Assembly: GCA_963788205.1 (NCBI GenBank)
Contig: CAWBGG010000003.1
Coordinates: 76,863-140,862 of the forward strand
Direction of reading: 5' to 3'
Length of the DNA: 64,000 nucleotides
DNA from: CAVVMA01 sp963788205
Lineage (GTDB): Bacteria > Desulfobacterota > Binatia > Binatales > Binataceae
Every line of letters starts with the position of its first letter. The stretch's first letter is position 1. Below the pieces are notes generated by a model, which was given only the letters and a program-made list of their open reading frames with translations, was not told where the DNA came from and did no database searches. Positions 46,077 to 54,693 of the stretch are shown piece by piece. The translations under genes were made by a program, and so were the position numbers.

Positions 46077-49000
46077 CTACTCTCCGGTGCCGCTTACCCC
46101 TACCGTTGCAGACGGATTGGCTGGGTCGTCGCTGGTAACAGTCAGGGAACCGGCATAAGCCTTCGCCTTGGTGGGCGTAAAGCTCACGATCACGCCGTGG
46201 CTCTGTCCGCTGTGCTGTTTGAAGCTCCCGGCCCCTTTCACTTTGAACGGCGGCTTCAGCTTCGCGGCGTTGACGGCGCCGGTCAGTTCTCCCGATCCCG
46301 TATCCTCGACGCGGAGGGTCATCTCGGCGGTGGTGTGCAGCGCCACGCTGCCGAAGTCGAGACTGGAACTGCTCAGCGAAAGCGTGCCCGGCTGCCCGGT
46401 GCCGGTCACCGATACGTCGATCGTGGGACTGACGGCGGTTATCTGGATCGTACCGGAATCCATCCCGGCCTTGGTCGGTGCGAACTTGATCGCGACGGTC
46501 CTGGAATCGCTCGCCGCCAGCTTAAACGACCCGGCGCCCGCAGTGACCGAAAAGCCCTTACCCAGTTTACTAGTCACTACATCGCCCTTGACCACGCTGG
46601 CGCTCGAGTTGGTGATAGTCAGCTCTCCGCTGCTGCTCGTGCCGATGCCGACATCGCCGAAATCGACCGGGTTGGGAGAGACCGAAAGCGCGCCGCTGCT
46701 GCCGGGCGTCGGCGTCGCACCCGGCGAGGGGTTGCCCGATGACCCGCTGAACACCGCGACAAAGGCGTTCTGGGTGTACACCCCACAGCCGTGACAGGTC
46801 GGTTCGAAAGCGTTTGAAGTGGTGGGAAAATCTGGACCGGTCGTGCCTGCTACGTAGACGGTTCCCGAGTTGTCGATCGCGATCCCGCTGTCTACGGTGA
46901 CCGCGCTGGGGCCCAGGAATGTCGAGTAAACGAGTTGAGCCTTACCGGAAAGCGTGGCATTCAGTTCCGTCACGAAGCCGCTACTATTGCCTTGCTCGCA
47001 GCCGGGACATTGGTTTTCGTACGCGTCCGCAGTGACCGGAAAAGTCGACGACTCGGTCGAGCCGGTCAGGTAAACAATCGAGCCGGCCACGGCGACGCCG
47101 TTGCCGAAGTCGTAACCGCTGCCGCCCATGTAGGTGGAATATACCAGCGAGTCTTGGCCGCTTTTGGATGGATCGATTTCGGCCGCGAACACGGTGTCAT
47201 CGGTGTCGTTGCAGGCCGGACAATCCTTCTGGAAGGCGTTGGAGGTCAGCGGGAAGTCCGGCGACGCGGTTCCGCCCGTCACCCAGGCGTTACCGGACGA
47301 AGTGACTGCGATGGCGTTGGCGAAGTCCAAGCCACTGTCGCCGCCTAGGTAGGTCGAATATACCAGTTCGCTCTGTCCGCTCTGCGAAGGATCGAGAACC
47401 GAAACAAACCCCTCTTCGGTGTTGAGGTCTTCTCCCTGGTCCGGGCAGCCCTCGCAAGTCTGGGCCAGCGCGTTCGCTGAAACCGGAAAGTTGTTGGAAG
47501 CCGTCGTGCCGGCCACATAGATTTTGCCGCCCGCCGCGGCGATTCCCGTCAGCACGAGAGGCGCATTCTCGGTGGCATTGTCAGCGCTGCCGAGAAAAGT
47601 CGAGAATACCAGCGAGCTTGATCCCGAGAGCGTGGGGTCGAGCTTCGAGACAAACACGTTTTCGCACCCCTGGGTTTGGTCGCCTTCGCAAACGGTGGGG
47701 AAAGTCGTTCTGAAGGCGCCCGGAGTAGTGGGAAAGTCGGGCGAGCCGCTGTTCCCGGTCACGTAGATCTTGCCGTCCCCATCGATCGCGATAGCGCCGG
47801 CTTCGTCGTTGATAGGAGTGAAAGCGGTCCCATGTCCGCCCAGGTAAGTCGAGTAGACCAGTCCGTTGCCGGCGGGATTGAGCTCGGTCACGAACGCGGA
47901 ACCGCATCCGCTAACGCCGACCGCACACTGGCTCTGGAAGGCGGTGGTTGCGGTGACCGGAAAATCACCCGACTCGGTGAAGCCGGTCACGTATGCGTTT
48001 CCGCTCGAATCCGCGGCGATTCCCGCACCGCTGCCGCCGACCGAACTGGAGTAACCGGGGCCGCCGTAGCTGGTGCCGCCCAGATACGTGGCATAGACGA
48101 CGGACTGAGCCCCGCTGAGGCTCGGGTTGATCTTGATCACGAACCCATCTTGCAGCGGGCAGTTGGATCCGGTGCATTGTCCAGGGAAAGTTACCGGGAA
48201 CCCGGGTGGGAAGACCTGTCCCGTGACGTAGACCTGTCCCGCGTTGTCGGTGGCGACTGCATAGCCAATCGCGACGGAGGTTCCGTTCAGGTAGCTCGCG
48301 TAGCTCAGCGCCGGATCGATAACAAGTGGACGCGACGAGTCGTAACTGCCGATGCGAAAGCTCGCGAGCGCCCGCCCGCCGGCGGTGGACAGAGCGTAAC
48401 TGGACGCGACTTCCGAGCGCACGCCGTTGCGCTCTTGGTATGCGAACGGCTTGAGCATCCGGACTTCGCGCGCGCCACTATGTAGCACCAAGTCGCCGGC
48501 GACCCCGATCTCGGCGCGATCGGCACCCCCGAGCGCCAGCCCGATCCGCTTCGGATCGGCCCCGGGCGCGACCAGGAAATCGTATTCCAGCCCGCGCCCG
48601 CCGCCATGATAGACCAGATCGACGCCCGGCCAGACGCCGCGCTCGGCGACTTCGCCATAGATCGGTATATCGGTGCGCCACTTCGCGCGCTGGTTGCCGA
48701 TCAGGTAATTGACGTGCCCGCCAAGCGGCTTACCCGCTTCAACCGTCGAATTCGATCGGGCTCCGCTCAACGTGATACTCAACGCCCGCGCCGTGCAGTT
48801 CGAATCATTTTCGCGAATGGGTACCAGAGTGCGCCCAGACTCGCCGGCTCTGCGTATTCGTTTACGCCCATTAACCCTGTCGGCGTGGCAAGGCGCGAAG
48901 ACCATAGTTGCTCCGCCGGAAGTGATCGAGAGCGTGTAATCGCTCAAATGGGTCAAGTAGCGGCCGCTCCCGTCGGCTTGGCCGGCGTTTGGCTCGAAGT

Positions 49001-49181
49001 AGACCGGCAACGCGTCATAGTGCCGCGCGGCGGCGGGTGTTTGCCCAGCGATCGGCGCTGGGCGCGAAGCCCCGCGAATCGGTACGCGACTCAATAGTGC
49101 TGCGCTGCAGATGAACGCCGCGAAACCCGCGGCAGCTCCGAGACGAAGAGCCAGTGTCCTCAACTTTCCGGCGCTATCCAT
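46077..49181 (-). CDS. SBBP-repeat beta-propeller protein with choice-of-anchor domains
   Basis: The protein has about 1034 residues from ATG 49181; a longer TTG start at 49283 is less likely. A signal or membrane segment (LRLGAAAGFAAFICSAALL) leads into a DUF7948-like N-terminal domain (YFEPNAGQADGSGRYLTH, GVDLVYHGGGRGLEYDFLVA). Then come about nine SBBP repeats of the form (V/L)YSTYLGG...G..IA.D..G..YVTG.T.S.DFP.T, each often with a Cys pair. Two HYDIN/ASPM-type choice-of-anchor D domains end the protein (LSVSPNPVDFGDVGIGTSSS and LSLSSSSLDFGSVALHTTAE). Such proteins are exported, repeat-rich surface or periplasmic proteins; function unknown. Confidence 0.88.
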   Translation of the reverse strand: MDSAGKLRTLALRLGAAAGFAAFICSAALLSRVPIRGASRPAPIAGQTPAAARHYDALPVYFEPNAGQADGSGRYLTHLSDYTLSITSGGATMVFAPCHADRVNGRKRIRRAGESGRTLVPIRENDSNCTARALSITLSGARSNSTVEAGKPLGGHVNYLIGNQRAKWRTDIPIYGEVAERGVWPGVDLVYHGGGRGLEYDFLVAPGADPKRIGLALGGADRAEIGVAGDLVLHSGAREVRMLKPFAYQERNGVRSEVASSYALSTAGGRALASFRIGSYDSSRPLVIDPALSYASYLNGTSVAIGYAVATDNAGQVYVTGQVFPPGFPVTFPGQCTGSNCPLQDGFVIKINPSLSGAQSVVYATYLGGTSYGGPGYSSSVGGSGAGIAADSSGNAYVTGFTESGDFPVTATTAFQSQCAVGVSGCGSAFVTELNPAGNGLVYSTYLGGHGTAFTPINDEAGAIAIDGDGKIYVTGNSGSPDFPTTPGAFRTTFPTVCEGDQTQGCENVFVSKLDPTLSGSSSLVFSTFLGSADNATENAPLVLTGIAAAGGKIYVAGTTASNNFPVSANALAQTCEGCPDQGEDLNTEEGFVSVLDPSQSGQSELVYSTYLGGDSGLDFANAIAVTSSGNAWVTGGTASPDFPLTSNAFQKDCPACNDTDDTVFAAEIDPSKSGQDSLVYSTYMGGSGYDFGNGVAVAGSIVYLTGSTESSTFPVTADAYENQCPGCEQGNSSGFVTELNATLSGKAQLVYSTFLGPSAVTVDSGIAIDNSGTVYVAGTTGPDFPTTSNAFEPTCHGCGVYTQNAFVAVFSGSSGNPSPGATPTPGSSGALSVSPNPVDFGDVGIGTSSSGELTITNSSASVVKGDVVTSKLGKGFSVTAGAGSFKLAASDSRTVAIKFAPTKAGMDSGTIQITAVSPTIDVSVTGTGQPGTLSLSSSSLDFGSVALHTTAEMTLRVEDTGSGELTGAVNAAKLKPPFKVKGAGSFKQHSGQSHGVIVSFTPTKAKAYAGSLTVTSDDPANPSATVGVSGTGE

Positions 49182-50058
49182 ATCATCGCTCGCTGAACCG
49201 CCATCGGCAGAGCCTGAAAGAGAAGACCATAGACCATCAGACCATCGGATACGACAAGCACGAGCTTTCCCCGATCGTTCCAAATCCCTTTAATGCGGAA
49301 TTTTCCTTTTGACTTTCAAAACACCCGATTAGTAGTCGCTCACCGAACTCAGCGTCAAGTCGCGGCCCTGCCGACGATCGCGGCCGTCCCCGGCCCCGCA
49401 GTTGAGCCGGGTTCGCGCCCCTTACGCCTGCGACTATCGGCGACACCAACGCCAGTCTGGCGAGCCGCATGAGATGACCAAAAAAACGCGGTGCCAAGCC
49501 GCGTCTGGCTTTCTTGTCGCCAGCACGCATCTCGACGCCGAAGCGATCTAGTCGATTCGGCTCGAGTCAAACCTCGAATGGGAACCGCACCTCGACTCCG
49601 GTGAGGCGACATGGTCGAGATTGCGCGATGCGCAGGGCTCCCCCAAGGGCTACATTGGTCGCATGATGCGTCAAGCGGCTGTCGCCAAAGAGTTAAATTA
49701 GTGGTACCGGAAGTTCAAATCCGCTTCTTGTCCGCCAACGAGTCTGCGATGTTGGCCCTTGTCTAGAGAAACCCGCGCGTGCGCGCCTTCCCGCAGTCGT
49801 GCGGGTACCGGAGAGGCCCCGATGCGGACCTGTTCAGGCCGATCCTGTGGATTTCTCTCCGTAGCGAGATGACTCGGGCCCCTTCGCCGATGCCGGCCCC
49901 GAAGGCCACGCCATTTCGCCATTCAATCGCGGACCGACGAAGCTAAGGCCACGGACGAGCAAACTGGTGAGCCGGCGCGCAGCGTCGAAACGCGACATCG
50001 GCGTATAAGCACGGCCACCGTGCATGTAGCGCTTCTCTGCCTCGGGCGCGGAACCGAT
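49182..50058. other. Gene-poor interval with second structured repeat
   Basis: No complete gene is evident. The structured repeat fills 49774-49930. At about 49430-49705 the + strand has a coding-like stretch ending ...QGSPKGYIGRMMRQAAVAKELN and a stop, which may be the tail of a lost gene, but I cannot name it. Confidence 0.5.
49774..49930. repeat. Structured ~158-nt repeat, copy 2
   Basis: Second copy of the repeat at 43731-43889. In this copy AGAGAAA (49765-49771) can pair with TTTCTCT (49852-49858), closing a long stem that contains a CCCGCA...TGCGGG hairpin. As with copy 1, a minus-strand gene ends a little to its right (here at 50059). Confidence 0.8.
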
Positions 50059-51921
50059 TCAGGGCGGTGCGAGGGTTTCCCTGTAAGGCGCGAGGAGCTC
50101 AGGCGGGACTTTGAAGATAAACGCGTCGTCTAGCTTGATTGGATCGATCTTGAGGACCGACGGGTAGAACTCTGTGGCCAGCTCTTTGTCTTGGGCCTGC
50201 ACCAGCTTCCATGTTATGGGGCCTTCGGTCAACACCGCATGCCACCTCCTATCACTTACAATGATCGCGTTCACGTTGTGCTTTGCCAAAAACTCCAGGA
50301 GTAGCCAGGGGTCGCCAGGCTGCCAGCGATCGAATCCTTGCGGATCCGGTCCCAGATATCCTTCCGCAATGCGGAAGTACATACCGGAGACCGCCTGCCA
50401 CAACATACCGTCTCCGTATGGTCTCATCGGGAGGGGCAGAACGACGTTGTTTTCCCGAAGATATTTCCGCTCGAGGCCCGCGCCAATGAATGAGGGCACA
50501 CTGAGTTGATTGATCCAGAAATCGGCGTTCAGGTTGGGGAGCATCAGCGCAACCGCCAGGATCGCAATCGCGGGACGCACCGCGTTTCGGACCGGCGCGG
50601 CAGCGAGCCAAACCGCCGTCATAATCGCCAGAATGAGAAACATGAACATCGTCAGGCGCACGGGCAAGGCTTTGTCGATGAGCGGCAGGTAGAGAAGGAG
50701 CTTCCAGGGGAGCGGAAATTTCGCGACGCCTCCGATGTGCAGGGGATTCCCCATCGAAACGATGCAGAAGAATGCGAGCATCGCGATAAGCAACCGCCCG
50801 GTCCATTCTCGCCAGTGAGTAAAGGCAAAGGCCAGGGCGATAATGATCAGGCCGGGGCTCAGGTAGGCGGAAGCCTCGGTGAGGTTACCCGGAAACCTGC
50901 CGGATATAGTCCTGAATACCTGAAATCCGCCGACAAGATTCGCCGGAGTAGGTATTACAAAGTTGAGCAGATCGGCGGAGAAGGTGCCAGGCGGCCATGG
51001 TGGTCCGCCCGGAGCAGGGAAAGCGAACATGTAATAGAGGTACGGACTGACCAGTATGGCGGCCAATACTGCCGCGACCCCCGAATTCAGGATCGCGATG
51101 TAGAGCCTCTGCCGGACAGCGGCCGGCGCCAGAGGCACCGCAGCCAGCATCGTGAGACCCCCGAAGAAGGCCAGGGTTGCAGCCAACTCCACCGACATCA
51201 GGAACTGCGCGGCCACCAGCAGAGCAAGCAGGATCGTAAACACGCTCGCTGCAATGTCGCCCCTGACGCGACGAATCGCCAGGTAGACGGCCAGCGGGAT
51301 CGGCCAAACCACCACGAGGACCAGATGTGCGGTCATCTGGGCGACCATGTAGGGCGAGAAGCCGAATACGTACCCGCCCGCGAAAGCGGGCCAGCCACGC
51401 CCGGTGATGTAGCGGCAGAGAATGAACGCGGTCCATCCTGCCAGGGCTGGAGCAAGCAAACAGGAAACGTTGAATGCGGCCACAGGGCCGAATGCCGCTG
51501 TGATCGGCCACGCGAACAGGCCAAGGAGCGGCATGAAGGTTCTCCAGGCAAGGCTGGCTCCGGGAACCCAAATCAGGTCGCTGAAAAGTGGGTTGAGGCG
51601 GTGGTGGAAAGCGTAGGGCAACCAGGCCAGACACCATACGTAAGAGCCCGGGTCGCAGCCTTGGCCGATAATCGCAGTCGAAAAGCGACCGATCAGCGAA
51701 CGTCCAAAGAAAAATATCGAGAAGGAAAAATACGCCAGCAGAGCGCTCAGGCCCCCAGGCCTGACGGGGGGCCTTTTTGCGCTTCGCCCTGATGTACTTT
51801 CGCTCCGGCGTTGACACCGGGCAGACTTACAACACACCCGCAGAGCATACACGGCCCTCTTTTGCCGCGAAAAAGGCTGACTTGGTGGGGGCCCCAGCTC
51901 AGCACCGAAAGAACGTGGCAT
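50059..51921 (-). CDS. Polytopic membrane protein, glycosyltransferase-like
   Basis: The frame of 620 residues starts at ATG 51921; GTG 51852 or 51840 are alternatives because the first ~55 residues are basic and of low quality. About eleven hydrophobic segments follow, beginning with LLAYFSFSIFFFG, interspersed with short loops such as GCDPGSYVWCLAWLPYAFHH and WVPGASLAWRTFMPLLGLFAW. A ~120-residue soluble C-terminal part (NVVLPLPMRPYGDGMLWQAVSGMYFR, NVNAIIVSDRRWHAVL) closes it. The layout resembles YfhO-like or GT-C-type glycosyltransferases of cell-envelope polymer assembly. No defined motif allows a substrate call. A terminator-like hairpin lies within its first codons. Confidence 0.7.
   Translation of the reverse strand: MPRSFGAELGPPPSQPFSRQKRAVYALRVCCKSARCQRRSESTSGRSAKRPPVRPGGLSALLAYFSFSIFFFGRSLIGRFSTAIIGQGCDPGSYVWCLAWLPYAFHHRLNPLFSDLIWVPGASLAWRTFMPLLGLFAWPITAAFGPVAAFNVSCLLAPALAGWTAFILCRYITGRGWPAFAGGYVFGFSPYMVAQMTAHLVLVVVWPIPLAVYLAIRRVRGDIAASVFTILLALLVAAQFLMSVELAATLAFFGGLTMLAAVPLAPAAVRQRLYIAILNSGVAAVLAAILVSPYLYYMFAFPAPGGPPWPPGTFSADLLNFVIPTPANLVGGFQVFRTISGRFPGNLTEASAYLSPGLIIIALAFAFTHWREWTGRLLIAMLAFFCIVSMGNPLHIGGVAKFPLPWKLLLYLPLIDKALPVRLTMFMFLILAIMTAVWLAAAPVRNAVRPAIAILAVALMLPNLNADFWINQLSVPSFIGAGLERKYLRENNVVLPLPMRPYGDGMLWQAVSGMYFRIAEGYLGPDPQGFDRWQPGDPWLLLEFLAKHNVNAIIVSDRRWHAVLTEGPITWKLVQAQDKELATEFYPSVLKIDPIKLDDAFIFKVPPELLAPYRETLAPP
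51747..51778 (+). terminator. Terminator-like hairpin with T-run on the + strand
   Basis: GGCCCCC and GGGGGCC face each other around a short loop and are followed by TTTTT on the + strand. No + strand gene ends here; the hairpin falls inside the 5' part of the minus-strand membrane protein frame. It may stop antisense transcripts or hint that the real start is further in. Confidence 0.45.
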
Positions 51922-51946
51922 TCAGGACCACCGGTCTTCCCAATTG

Positions 51947-52306
51947 CTACTTACCGGCCAGTTGCTTCACGTAGGCCACGAGGTCCTTGATCTGGGCGTC
52001 GCTCAGGTCGCTGGAAGGTGGCATGATCGGCGCTAATCCAACCGCTGGGCCGCCTTCCTTGATCGCCTTGGCGATCCAGTCGTCGGTCTTGCCCTTGAGG
52101 CTCTTTGCGAAATCGTGCGGCGCTGGAGTGAGCGCCGCAGCGGCTGCCCCATCGCCTTTGCCGCTCGCGCCATGGCAGGAGGCGCACTTGTCGTCATAGA
52201 CCGGTTTGCTCGCATCGTCTGCCCACGCATGTGAAGCAGCCATGGCAGTCAGAGCGATACATGCCGCAACCAGTTTTACGGAATTCAAGAGGATTCTCTT
52301 CATCAT
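51947..52306 (-). CDS. Small monohaem c-type cytochrome
   Basis: The protein has 119 residues. A signal peptide (KLVAACIALTAMAASHAWA) directs it to the periplasm, the haem motif CASCH is near residue 41, and the distal ligand Met lies in IMPPSSDLSDAQIKDLVAYVKQ, giving a cytochrome c6/c553-like fold. Such proteins shuttle electrons from quinol:cytochrome c oxidoreductases to oxidases or reductases. A bc-type locus lies a few kb to the right on the same strand, so it could be that complex's acceptor. Confidence 0.92.
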   Translation of the reverse strand: MMKRILLNSVKLVAACIALTAMAASHAWADDASKPVYDDKCASCHGASGKGDGAAAAALTPAPHDFAKSLKGKTDDWIAKAIKEGGPAVGLAPIMPPSSDLSDAQIKDLVAYVKQLAGK

Positions 52307-52747
52307 AGGCGTACTCCTTTTCTATTCGCGCACGTGGATACCAGCCGGGATTTCCGTATCGAGTCTCCGCTTCCGGTTCCGAACCAGTTCCGAAATAGAC
52401 CGGACGGCCTCCCTTAGCAAGGTTCTATGCCGGTTTTGGTCCACAATCTTTCCAGCGGCGCCGGGAGGGGCCGGTTTCGCGTCAGCTCAGCGTCCTTCGT
52501 CGCCAGCGCCCCGGCCGTCGCCGGGTGCTGGTCCAGCCGGCCACCATGGTCCAATGGCACCGCGTAGTCGGAAAAAAGGCCGCGCTGCGTTGACCGCGGC
52601 CTCGCCACGAAAAAAACCCAATCTTTTGCGCCCCGGGGGTGAATTTGGTCTCTGGCTATCCTCGGTCGAAAGCTCATAATGGAAATCTGTGGTAGAATTG
52701 ATGACCGCGCGGGTGCTAGCCGACCATTTAGATCCGGTGAGCCTGCC
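52307..52747. other. Upstream region of cytochrome c and radical SAM genes
   Basis: Divergent 440-bp gap. It contains the hairpin at 52572-52602 and, just before the radical SAM gene, an AT-richer stretch (AAAGCTCATAATGGAAATCTG, 52670s) that may hold its promoter. No gene is supported. Confidence 0.5.
52572..52602 (-). terminator. Rho-independent terminator, minus strand
   Basis: Read leftward, a GGCCGCG stem (52595-52601 with partner 52578-52584) is followed by TTTTTT (complement of 52572-52577). It would stop transcripts running leftward antisense to the radical SAM gene, for example read-through from the cytochrome operon. Confidence 0.55.
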
Positions 52748-53866
52748 ATGATGCCCTCGATCGACTTCGCTGTCGCGCCCTTTCTGGTTATCTGGGAAAC
52801 GACCCAGGCGTGCGACCTCGCCTGCATCCATTGCCGTGCCTCGGCCCAACCGTCACGCCATCCCGACGAACTGACCACCGCACAAGGCTTCGGGCTGCTT
52901 GCCGAGGCCGCCGCGCTGGGCACTCCGGTGTTTATTCTAAGCGGCGGCGACCCGGTCAAACGTCCCGACCTGTTCGACCTCGTGCGCGAGGGTAAGCGGC
53001 TCGGCCTGCGCATGGGGACCATACCCGCCGCAACACCCGCGCTCACCGCCACAGTGGTCCGCCAGTTGAAGGAGGCCGGCCTGGACCAGATGGCGCTGAG
53101 CCTCGATTATCCGCGCGCCGAGCTTCACGACGGTTTCCGTGGAGTACCCGGGGCCTTCAACAAGACACTGGAGGCAGTGGAATGGGCGCACCGATACGGT
53201 CTACCCCTCCAAATCAACACAACACTCTTCGCCGGTTCGGCGCCGTTTCTGTCCGAGATGGCCGAGCTAGTTGAGCATCTTGGAGCGGTCTTCTGGGAAG
53301 TGTTCTTCCTGGTCCCGGTCGGACGCGGGGAAGTGTTGGAGAGGCTCGGGGCGCAGCAGTGTGAGGAACTGTTCGCTGTCCTATACGCGGTTCAGAAAAA
53401 GGCGCACTTTATCGTGAAGGTCACGGAGGCGCCCCACTACCGGCGTTACGTCGCGCAACGTGAGGAGGAACGCACCGGCACGCAGTCGCCGGGCGGCCTC
53501 GGCACGGTGGCGATGCCCGCCATGCTGCGAAGGTCTGAAGGGCCCGGACACACTGTCGGGCTTGCGCCCCACAGCGTCAACGCGGGCAAAGGCTTTGCCT
53601 TCGTATCGCACGCGGGAGAGGTCTACCCGAGCGGGTTCTTGCCGCTTTCGGCGGGAAACGTGCGCTCGCAAAGCTTAGCCGAGATTTATCGTGATTCCGC
53701 GCTATTCCGCACGCTGCGTGACTCCACTGCCCTACGCGGCAGGTGCGGCCAGTGCGAGTATCGCACGATCTGCGGCGGCTCGCGCTCGCGCGCCTACGCG
53801 CTGACCGGGGATTTTCACGCCACCGATCCCTGGTGCAACTACCAACCTGCTCGGCCCATCACATAG
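52748..53866 (+). CDS. Radical SAM/SPASM protein, TIGR04053-like
   Basis: The protein has 372 residues from ATG 52748, with GGTGAG upstream. The radical SAM CxxxCxxC is CDLACIHC at residue ~22 within IWETTQACDLAC. The next landmarks are FILSGGDPVKRPDLFDLV, MALSLDYPRAELHDGFRGVP and INTTLFAGSAPFLSEMAELV. A C-terminal SPASM-like Cys cluster (CGQCEYRTICGG...WC) should bind extra Fe-S. The order and wording match the BA_1875/TIGR04053 family, close to haem d1/alternative haem synthesis (AhbC/NirJ) enzymes. It converges with the cytochrome locus, so a role in haem or cofactor maturation is plausible but inferred. Confidence 0.88.
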   Translation: MMPSIDFAVAPFLVIWETTQACDLACIHCRASAQPSRHPDELTTAQGFGLLAEAAALGTPVFILSGGDPVKRPDLFDLVREGKRLGLRMGTIPAATPALTATVVRQLKEAGLDQMALSLDYPRAELHDGFRGVPGAFNKTLEAVEWAHRYGLPLQINTTLFAGSAPFLSEMAELVEHLGAVFWEVFFLVPVGRGEVLERLGAQQCEELFAVLYAVQKKAHFIVKVTEAPHYRRYVAQREEERTGTQSPGGLGTVAMPAMLRRSEGPGHTVGLAPHSVNAGKGFAFVSHAGEVYPSGFLPLSAGNVRSQSLAEIYRDSALFRTLRDSTALRGRCGQCEYRTICGGSRSRAYALTGDFHATDPWCNYQPARPIT

Positions 53867-53899
53867 TAAAGTCGCGACCGGGCTCTGTATGCGGAACGC

Positions 53900-54688
53900 C
53901 TACCGAATTGGAGTCGTCACCGCCAATTCCATCCGTTCTTTGCCGACAGGATCCGCAAAGTACTCGATGTATCGAAGCACCAGCGCTCTCTCCCGGGCAC
54001 TCAGAAGGTCCCTGAAGGCCGGCATCGCTGTCTTCGGCTTGCCGTTGCTTACGACCGAGAAGAGATAGACCTCGCTCTGCTTGCTCATCCAGAGTGTATC
54101 GGTGAAATCGCGAGGCTCCGGAGAAAGAAGACTCCCAACCGGACCTGCCCCGTTTCCCCACTCGCCGTGGCACCCTCTGCAATTGCTCGCATAGATGCTG
54201 CGGCCCGCATCGTACTCGGTCAATCCGTTTCGAGTCTCAGGAATCGAGCTCGCCGAAACTGGCTGCGGCGCCGGAGTGACGGATTCCCGGTTGAGACGCC
54301 GCAAGAAGGCGATCAAACCTTCGATCTCAGGGCCGGAAAGGCTGTTGAAAGACGGCATCGGACTTTGAGGCATTACCGCTCCTGGATCAATCAAATAAGC
54401 GCGATACCAGTCGGCCGTCCGCCGCGGCGTCTTGCTAAGGTCAGGAGGTAATCCGGCACGAGCGTCGCGAGCACTGTAGGGACGATCCACGATAGTTCCA
54501 TACATGTGACAGTGATACATGCATTGCTCTCGAACAAAGACCGCGTAGCCCAGGCGCTCAGTTGAACTGAGCCCGCTTTGCGGGTCAGACTTGCAACCGG
54601 TCGCCAGAGCTGTCGCGAGCAAGGCGGTGGCGAAAAGCATCAGCGAGGGGGAAATGGCTGCTGGTCTGCGCGGTAACACGTGCGGCAC
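53900..54688 (-). CDS. Dihaem c-type cytochrome lipoprotein with a CxxxCH motif
   Basis: The protein has 262 residues. A lipobox (LATALATGC) indicates membrane anchoring. The first domain resembles CcoO-like cytochromes (YAVFVREQC, GTIVDRPYSARDA, WYRAYLIDPGAVMPQSPMPSF) and has an unusual haem site, CMYHCH, with three residues between the cysteines. The second domain has a normal CRGCH and Met in TAMPAFRDLLSA. It is the last gene of the bc-type operon, five bases after the pentahaem gene, and probably docks electrons leaving the complex. Confidence 0.88.
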   Translation of the reverse strand: MPHVLPRRPAAISPSLMLFATALLATALATGCKSDPQSGLSSTERLGYAVFVREQCMYHCHMYGTIVDRPYSARDARAGLPPDLSKTPRRTADWYRAYLIDPGAVMPQSPMPSFNSLSGPEIEGLIAFLRRLNRESVTPAPQPVSASSIPETRNGLTEYDAGRSIYASNCRGCHGEWGNGAGPVGSLLSPEPRDFTDTLWMSKQSEVYLFSVVSNGKPKTAMPAFRDLLSARERALVLRYIEYFADPVGKERMELAVTTPIR

Positions 54689-54693
54689 CCCTG

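Noticed and set aside
50506..51792. 428-codon + strand frame opposite the membrane protein
   Set aside because: Its product is rich in Arg, Gln and Gly without motifs and lies antisense to regular membrane helices.
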